A DNA stretch of 64,000 nt from Saposhnikovia divaricata (Eukaryota; Streptophyta; Magnoliopsida; Apiales; Apiaceae). The translations under genes and the position numbers were made by a program. The stretch lies in assembly GCA_036435485.1 (NCBI GenBank), contig CM071598.1, positions 195,899,148 through 195,963,147 of the forward strand. The letters run 5' to 3'. Below, in pieces: positions 56,915 to 64,000 of the stretch. The notes under the pieces were generated by a model, which had not been told where the DNA came from, did not search any database, and was given only the letters and a program-made list of their open reading frames with translations. Each line of letters opens with the position of its first letter. The first letter of the stretch is position 1.

Positions 56915-57483
56915 TAAGTTAAGGATATTTAGGTAAAAACATACTAATATATAAGTAAGGTTAATTAAGTAAAAACACGAAATACCAAAAAATAGGTACC
57001 AAAATTTATAATGTTTCGGTTATTATAATATAATGTAGTGTAGATATGATAATTTTATATTTTTTGCGTTTTTACATTAAAAAAGGATTCAAATTTTGTG
57101 AAATATTAATTTAATGAAAATAAATGATTGGGTAGTAATTTTATTATATAAAATAGTTTCCATATATGATTTTTCAACCACTCATTTTAAATAACATTGT
57201 AAAGCATAATGTAATGTAATGTGTAATAGAGGACATATATAACTCAACTAGGATAAAAGATAAATAATATTAACTCTATACAAGGATTGTGAAATTTGAA
57301 GAACAGGCACCAACAAGGATCAAATCCCTGAAAGAAGTTCATTAAAATGATCAAGCCACAGTGACAAAATAAGATGTACAGATTATTCAGTTGAAGGGCC
57401 AAAAGATTCCAGTGATAAAGTTTTTATGATTGCACAATTCTTAGCATTGTTCTTAAAGACATGATATGAAGACCACGAGTGAA
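56915..57483. other. AT-rich DNA left of the second copia element
   Basis: Contains one more tail of the AT-rich module family (56940-57060) and, from about 57290, less AT-rich DNA that could already belong to the copia LTR if its start is misplaced. No gene. Confidence 0.4.
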
Positions 57484-58255
57484 TGTTAGTCGTCTGTGAA
57501 CCAGACCAGTTGCACTATGCGTCAACACTTCATTAAAGAATCGAAGAATCTAACTCAGGTTCAAGAGGTATAATTGAGTTTAGAGCAGTATTGATATCCT
57601 CTATTTAATTGGAAGCTGAATATTTAAGGATGTCAAATTATGAGGAAAATGAATAGTATCCGAAATCACTATTCATATGAATAGTATCCGAAATCACTAT
57701 TCATATGAATAGTAACCGAAATTACTATTCATATGTAAAGTAACCAAAAGTTTCGATCAACAAAATAGATTATGGAAAGTAAGCAGGTAGGGCTCACGCA
57801 AATTTTATATTCAAATCAAGCTTTTGAAATTAAGAAGAAGAATTCGGCTGGATTGAAAAACAGGCAGCAGGCGGCTCAGAATATCGTCATTAGTTACGTA
57901 ATATTAGTTGCATAGTGATTTTCTATAACCTATAAATAGGCCTGTTGTATTTCATTTTCGAAACAAACCTCAACACATAACTCTCGCTTCTCACTCTTAT
58001 ATCTTCTCTTTGTAAGCTGCTAGACAGTCCACCTAGTAGGAAAGCTGGCTTAGCCCGCTTTCAGGAAGTGTCGGGTAGAAGGTCCTCGTGCCTAAACTAT
58101 TCTGATGAGTGTTCTGTTTTGAAGCTAATCCATTGGATTAGAAGTTGTAACACCCCTTCGAGTTTATTATCAATAAAGATATCTTGGAATTATTTTTTAT
58201 TTTTTTTGGTAGTATCGTATTGAACCCCCCTTCTACGATACTTCGGGACCTAACA
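57484..58255 (+). mobile_element. 5' LTR of a second SIRE-type copia element
   Basis: The end is secure: CTAACA at 58250-58255, then AA and the primer-binding site. The start is chosen at TGTTAG (57484), the inverse of CTAACA, giving 772 bp; a start up to about 230 bp further left is possible. TATAAATA at 57931-57938 is the likely promoter and AATAAAG near 58170 a possible poly-A signal. A palindromic 28-bp repeat lies in the U3 part (57645-57745). Confidence 0.5.
57645..57745. repeat. Palindromic 28-bp tandem repeat in LTR U3
   Basis: Three units of ATGAATAGTATCCGAAATCA followed by CTATTCAT. Each unit begins and ends with mutually inverted ATGAATAG and CTATTCAT, so each can form a stem. Confidence 0.85.
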
Positions 58256-58257
58256 AA

Positions 58258-58269
58258 TGGTATCAGAGC
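58258..58269 (+). other. tRNA-Met primer-binding site of the second copia element
   Basis: TGGTATCAGAGC, the standard initiator-tRNA-Met-complementary site, starts two bases after the LTR. Confidence 0.9.
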
Positions 58270-58306
58270 AAGATTCTAACATACAAGAAGTCTAAAGATC
58301 AAAACC

Positions 58307-59647
58307 ATGGGAAGGAAGGATACAGGTGTAAAGATTCCAATGCTTGACAAAGATAATTACTTTCACTGGAAAGTAAAAATGCACCTTCATCTCTCAGCCA
58401 TCGATGAAGGCTATGTAGATTGTATAGAGAAAGGACCTCATGTTCGAATGAAGGAAAACTCTGGGATTGGTCAAGATGCTAGCACTGTAGCTGCTGGAAG
58501 GCCTTTTCAAAATAATCAAGCTGAGTACACAGATGAAGACTTGGAGGAGATTCATAAAGATAAGAAGGCTATGAACATCCTATTCAATGGCATCGACCAA
58601 GATATGTTTGATTATGTTATAAACTGCACCACTGCCAAGCAAGTGTGGGACACTATTTAAACAATCTGTGAAGGAACTGAGCAAGTCAGAGAAAATAAAA
58701 TGCAGCTTCTAATACAACAATATGAGCATTTTCACTACTCCTCTAGTGAAAATCTAACAGACATATTCAGTAGGTTTCAAAAGTTACTGAATGGTCTAAA
58801 GTTGTATGGGAGAAAATATGAAACCAAGGACTCCAACCTAAAGTTTCTGAGATCTCTTCCTAAGGAATGGAAGCCAGTGACAGTCTCGTTGAGGAACTCT
58901 CAAGACTACAAAGATTTTACACTTGAGAGACTGTATGGCATCCTGAAGACCTATGAGCTTGAAATGCAGCAAGATGAGGAAGTGGAGAAAATCCAGAAGA
59001 AAGGTGGATCTGTTGCCTTGGTGGCCAATATTCCAGTAAGCCAAGTGAGTGAGAATATGGAGAGCACTCAAGCCACACCAAGTTCAAAGACTTGTGAAGG
59101 TGGAGCTGAAACTAGCAGAGGGAAAAGCAAGTTGGTTGAAGAACTTGATGCATTGAGTGGAGATGAATCTGATGACTTGGATGATTATCTAGCATTCTTG
59201 TCAAGGAGATTCTCGAAGATCAAATTTAAGAGGAATCCAACAGGAGGCAAGCAATTTGGAAAAGGTTTTCAGCCATCCAGAGACATGGTTGAAAGGTCTA
59301 AGTTCAAATGTTTTAACTGTGGAATTGCTGGCCATTTTGCCAATGAATGCAGAAAGCCTAAAGCTGAGAATGAGAAGAAACAGTTTGGAACTGTTGACTA
59401 CAAGAAGAAATATTTTGATCTTCTCAAGCAAAAGGAGAAAGCATTTGTGTCCAGAGACAATGATTGGGCCGCTGGTGGAGAGTCTAATGCAGAAGAAGAG
59501 TTCGTCAACCTTGCCCTCATGGCAAATGAGAAAGATGAAGAAGCTAGTTCAGCAAGCAACCAGGTATTCTCTTCAGACCTAACTGATTTTTCTAAAGCTG
59601 AATGTGCTAGTACAATTAATGAAATGTCTCTTGAATTGTATAATATG
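58307..59647 (+). pseudogene. Copia (SIRE/Maximus) Gag, second element, interrupted
   Basis: ATG 58307 opens a UBN2-type Gag (MLDKDNYFHWKVKMHLHL). A TAA at 58658-58660 breaks it, and the same frame continues from there with FSRFQKLLNGLKLYG, LRSLPKEWKP and ERLYGILKTYELE. A zinc knuckle CFNCGIAGHFANEC is at about 59309-59350, and an acidic stretch follows. The frame is cut at 59648 by a Tekay-like LTR. It supplies the N-terminal half that the gag at 12909 lacks. The rest of the element is outside the window. Confidence 0.85.
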
Positions 59648-62600
59648 TGTGACGCCCCGGGATCCGGGGTCAAGGATCCGGGCCGTCAAAGTCCAATTTC
59701 CGATCAATATTAATATCTCTGAATTTTTTTTTTTTAAATAAATAAATAAATAAATAGGCAGTTGACCCCACACTAATACACACACACACCAGTCATATGC
59801 TCATAGAACAACAACCACAATATTTAAAAGTTTTAAAGTTTAACAGTTATTACAAGCCCAGAATTTACTAAGTACATTGTTGAACAAAGCTTCTACAGGA
59901 AGCACTTCAACAACTAAAGTTTATTACAACTTACACACTTAATTTACATAAGTATACTAAGCCCCTTCGCTGGTCACTACCTCGGGGATGGTCTCCAGCA
60001 CTCGCTCAAAAGGTCGCCTTTCCCTTACCCTCTTGCGTGGTGTGGTACGTAGTATCGGCATGGGACCTAGCTGCTATATACATAAATAACAAGAGTGAGC
60101 TATAATAGCTCAGCAAGATCATTCTGTAACTAAAATTTAGAATGTGAACAAGTATACATATATGTATAGGCATATGTAATAGCAGGAAACAATTAAAATC
60201 CTTAAGGAAGAGTAAAGCTCTTATTTAATAATACATCATCCACTCACTATTATAAGAAAGTAATCTATATTAATATAATATCAGTTTTTCTTCATCTGTA
60301 TCCATAATATCATCATCTCATATCATTACTCTGTTTTCAGTATAGAATCTGAAATAATATAATATCAGTTTTTCTTCATCTGTATCCATAATATCATCAT
60401 CTCATATCATTACTCTGTTTTCAGTATAGAATCTGAAATAATATAATATCAGTTTTTCTTCATCTGTAACAATAATTCCGTCATTTCATATCATCATTTT
60501 CTTGGTTTCAGCGTATAAAATCTGAAAACCATTATCAATTCTCTTTTCAAAAACTTTGGGGATATCTGCTGTCGCCTGATACGTTAGGGCGATGATCAGT
60601 CGCCTAATCGTACCTGCTCTCTTTTTACTACCGGTAGAAGGAATGATAATCATCCCTGGAGGAAGGCTACCTGCTACATCCTCCCTTGGCATCTTCGTGC
60701 CGTAATGAAAATAATGAATGCTGGACTGTGTCGCACACAGCCATGACACAGCCACTTACGCAAATCTTGTTGCAATCCCCCTTTTCATCAAATCATTTTC
60801 CATTCATAAACATCATTTCACATTCACCTTTCTATTCACATTTCTTCTCATAATTCATTTCACCTTTATCAATCACTCATATCATTTCCATTCTCGCACA
60901 TTACTTCTATAAAATATATATAACATAATGCTCCAGACATCTCTTTCATATTCAAGAAATCAAATATACTTTTATATTTGTAAAATATTCCATCTATTTT
61001 AAGAGGGATGCATGTTGATCAAATAATGTTTATTAAACCACTGACACTCAATAAGATCATTTTTAATATAATATTATAACCATATAACCCTCGATAACAA
61101 CTGATACCATTCTCTCTTATTCTCTTAATCATAAGGCATGTTCAATTCATGCATAATCATCTCTATACATGTCCATCTCATACTCTTATTCATAATCATA
61201 TACATCTTATACTCATATCCATATTCATATACATTTTCGTATATCTTTCTTTTCAATATTAATACTCAAGGGGGACAATTTCTTCACCATATAGTATTAA
61301 TAGCATCACATATATATTTCACAAAATCAAGTTTCTTTATGAAGATAAGTAGTTTTACAAATAGGGATAGAAGAAATCTTGCCTCGGTTTCGATATCCTG
61401 ACGATATGGCTCGTCCCTCTTCCGGAGTTTCTATAAACACAAAAGGACCATTGTTAGAACCACATCTCTTACTCACTACACTCTTGTATAACATTACCTT
61501 TTGAAACTTTAATATATATTTAACGTATTATTATTATCCCAAAGGCTCAAGAACTCAACCGTTTATAACCTAAATCGAAGTTTCAGGGGTTTTCACCATT
61601 TTCCTTAACGACCACACTTAACTGTAAAAATTTTCAGAAAATATGGATTTCGAATTTTAATGTAAGGTCAACTGTCAAGGGTCCTCTGACCACCCTACTA
61701 CACCATCCCAAAATTTCGTGACTTTTAACAATGTTAAAGTATGGTAATTATAACCTCAAGTTTGATACATTTACAGTTTCTCGGTTTCTGAACCGCTTTC
61801 ACTAAAACTGACTTTCCTCCTAAACCGTTCATCAGATTTTAACGCACCTTATATCAAAACGATCTATGAACTAAGCTCTATCATTTCATGGTTAAATAGG
61901 AACCTGGACAGTAGGGTACCATACGGATGCAGGGGGTCCAAAACAGGGCAACTTACATCCTAACGAAAATCGGGCATTATAACGGCTATAATTTCGTACT
62001 TTCATAAATCCAACTCCTCCAAATCCATTATCAAGCACCATAATCCTCACCTACACCATGTGGTATGCTTCACCAGCCATGGTTACAAGTCCACAACACA
62101 TTTCCATAATCATTCAAACACATATAAACAACTATAACATCATAAACATTACATTAACACCACTTAACTACTAACCACTTCAATATCTACCATAAATATA
62201 AGAGACCAAGCATGTTTATACCTTCTTGAAGCTTTATCAACACTTAATAATCCTTAGTAATCCTTGGACACACCTTGAACAACCTTGAATTAGCTTGAAT
62301 TAACTAGAGAAGCCATTAAAACAAAGTTAACACTTGAAAATTACTATTCATTCACTATTCACCATCACTTCAATGAATTTATTACCTTGCTAGATGATGT
62401 TGGTTGGCCTTGAAACTTTTTGCTAGTCTTAATTTATCCCCCAAGAAGCTCCATGATTTATCTCTTGATTTTATCTTGATGCTAGCTAGGGTTTGTGTTT
62501 TTTTTTTATTTTTTTTTTCTTTCTTTTTCTCTCTTTCTTCTACCTTTGGCCGAATGGAAGCTTTTGGATGAGGAAGTGTTTGCTTTGCTTGTTTCTATCT

Positions 62601-63233
62601 TATCACATCCTAATTTTTATTAGTCTAGCTTATCTTGGAAGCTTGGTTGCTAGTTAAAAGACTAATCTACCCTTAATAACAAGTTAGTGGAAGATGATGT
62701 CATTCATGATGTCATCCAATGCATCCTTTAATCTTTTTCTTGATTTTCTTTTCTAATTATAATGCTAGCACTCTTGGTAATTATAATGTGGCATATATCC
62801 TTGCTATATTATGATCTTGGTTGTTTGGTTTCCATACTCGTCTAATTGTGGTTCGTTTCGAATGTACCTCATTATCTCAGGGGTTTTGAAACCATTTAAC
62901 AATCCAATTTCCTTTGGTATTTCTTAACTTAATAATCCCTAGGTTAAATCTAAATTCACTAATTCCTCAATATATAATTCTTATAATGTTTCTATGCTCC
63001 TTAATATCCAATAGAAACTTATTCGAAATCAAAATCCTCAAAATCCATGCTTCAGGAATTTCTGAAATCTAACGTCATTTCGAGTCACTTATTTCCATTG
63101 TACGACACTAATATGGTTTCTGTTTATTCATTTTATGTTTCCATTATAGGGTACCTATATACCATTTCTCTAAATCCTCGGAATTTACTATTCATGTGAC
63201 CACTGTAACATTACTGAAGTTAGGGTTATTACA
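59648..63233 (-). mobile_element. 3.6-kb LTR of a Tekay-like chromovirus element
   Basis: The plus strand begins TGTGACGCCCCGGGATCC and ends GGGTTATTACA; on the minus strand it starts TGTAATAACCC. It shares landmarks with the solo LTR at 14280-19029. The polypurine tract on its minus-strand 5' side shows it is the 3' LTR of an element extending right. A tandem 84-bp repeat (2.4 copies) lies at 60281-60480. I see no gene in it. Confidence 0.75.
60281..60480. repeat. 84-bp tandem repeat inside the Tekay-like LTR
   Basis: TCAGTTTTTCTTCATCTGTA starts at 60281, 60365 and 60449. Confidence 0.9.
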
Positions 63234-63250
63234 TCCTTCCCCCCTTAAAA
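63234..63250 (-). other. Polypurine tract of the Tekay-like element
   Basis: Minus strand reads TTTTAAGGGGGGAAGGA directly before the LTR start TGTAATAACC. Confidence 0.8.
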
Positions 63251-64000
63251 GGATTCCGTCCCGGAATCATGCTGGAAATGTCCATGAGTATCTTTCTCCT
63301 TCACACCTTCTAACTTCCACACTATTTCCTTTATCCTTTTTCCTTCTATAATATATCTATCTTGTTTGCGCAGAAATATACTAACATAACTTCTTGTCAT
63401 TCATCAACATGCCATTTAGTTTATCAATAGCAGTCCTTTTACTGTCTTTTCCTCACCAATCTTCTCCTGTTTCAAGTCATTCCAGATTATCTCGTCTCTC
63501 CTTCCTCTTTTGACGAAGATATTTGCCACTACATTGACCTTTTCTGAATGGTAGTGTATCTCACTTATGGTTTGACCATCTTCTGATCTCTATCATGACA
63601 TAAATATTAATTCCTCAATATTCCTATAGCTCCTCTCTGTAAAATCTTCCAGAAAATAAGCTCTAATAATATTCTTTAAAACAATTGTAAGAAAATACTA
63701 CCTATAATATATATTTCCTGTTCGTCTCCACGAGCTTGTGTTTTCCCAAAACACTCCTACTTTTCTTTTCATAACGTTTCCTAGCCCTTAACAGATACTG
63801 ATTTTCCTTATCTATTTTATTAACTTATTTATCCCATTAATTGATTAAGTCGATCCTTAACCAAAGACTTACACACAAAATTTAAATCAAAAAGCAAGTA
63901 CCTGTATCCGCATCTGGTTTTGTCAACGCTTCCCCTAAGGTCATGTTGTACACTCTAGCAGTAGGCCTATTTGAAGCAGCCCCACTCTGTCCTGATGCGT
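63241..64000 (-). pseudogene. Internally deleted gag-pol remnant of the Tekay-like element
   Basis: Read on the minus strand from the window end: a Gag C-terminal linker (SGQSGAASNRPTARVYNMTL, near 63998-63930); then after noncoding DNA a scrap like the end of gypsy RNase H (EIHYHSEKVNVVANIFVKR, near 63560-63500); then the end of integrase (VWKLEGVKEK...HFQHDSGTESF and TAA, near 63340-63245) just before the polypurine tract. The order is right but protease, RT and the integrase core are missing, so about 750 bp replaces several kilobases. Confidence 0.6.

Noticed and set aside
60486..61401. Frames of 64-89 codons
   Set aside because: They fall within the Tekay-like LTR and show low-complexity protein only.

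Overview
The window is nuclear DNA from a flowering plant, most likely a eudicot with a large repeat-rich genome. It is almost entirely nested transposable elements: two SIRE/Maximus-type Ty1/copia elements, a Tat-type Ty3/gypsy element, chromovirus-type (Tekay-like) long LTRs, a plant L1-type LINE, several MITEs, a CACTA-like end carrying pieces of host genes, and remnants of an endogenous caulimovirid. I found no intact ordinary host gene. The species cannot be named from the sequence alone.

Layout. 1-8804 is the 3' part of a SIRE-type copia element (decayed third ORF and 3' LTR) followed by caulimovirid pieces, a gypsy-like solo LTR, an (AT)n tract and AT-rich modules. 8805-12908 starts with a CACTA-like terminus and carries fragments of an RSH (ppGpp synthase/hydrolase) gene and exons 2-3 of a PISTILLATA/GLOBOSA-like MADS-box gene. 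12909-27249 is a second SIRE-type copia element, truncated in gag. Its gag is split at 14280-19029 by a solo LTR with a perfect 5-bp target duplication. Its pol is one long ORF, and its third ORF and 3' LTR, together with the flank to about 28895, are near-identical to 1-8804. The window therefore holds two copies (A and B) of one duplicated segment about 23.8 kb apart.

28200-30960 is AT-rich repeat DNA with a Stowaway MITE. 30961-42639 is a complete Tat-type gypsy element (496-bp LTRs, TTTAG target duplication) on the minus strand. It has one gag-pol reading frame with two nonsense codons, a 91-bp satellite-like array, GC-rich repeats, and an opposite-strand gene with its own TATA box and two introns. 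42640-47389 is AT-rich tandem repeat DNA with two inverted-repeat MITEs. 47400-54783 is a decayed LINE on the minus strand. 54784-57483 holds an inverted-repeat element and a Tourist-like MITE. 57484-59647 is the LTR, primer-binding site and gag of another SIRE-type copia element, again broken in gag by a Tekay-like element (59648 to the window end, minus strand) whose pol is mostly deleted.

Functionally, little here looks autonomous. The copia pol is a full-length ORF but has YVDE instead of YVDD at the reverse-transcriptase centre. The Tat element is young by its LTR similarity but carries stop codons. The most interesting objects are the spliced antisense gene inside the Tat element, the transposon-like block with fragments of two recognisable host genes, and the rearranged caulimovirid segment whose two copies differ by exactly one repeat-flanked 3.74-kb segment.
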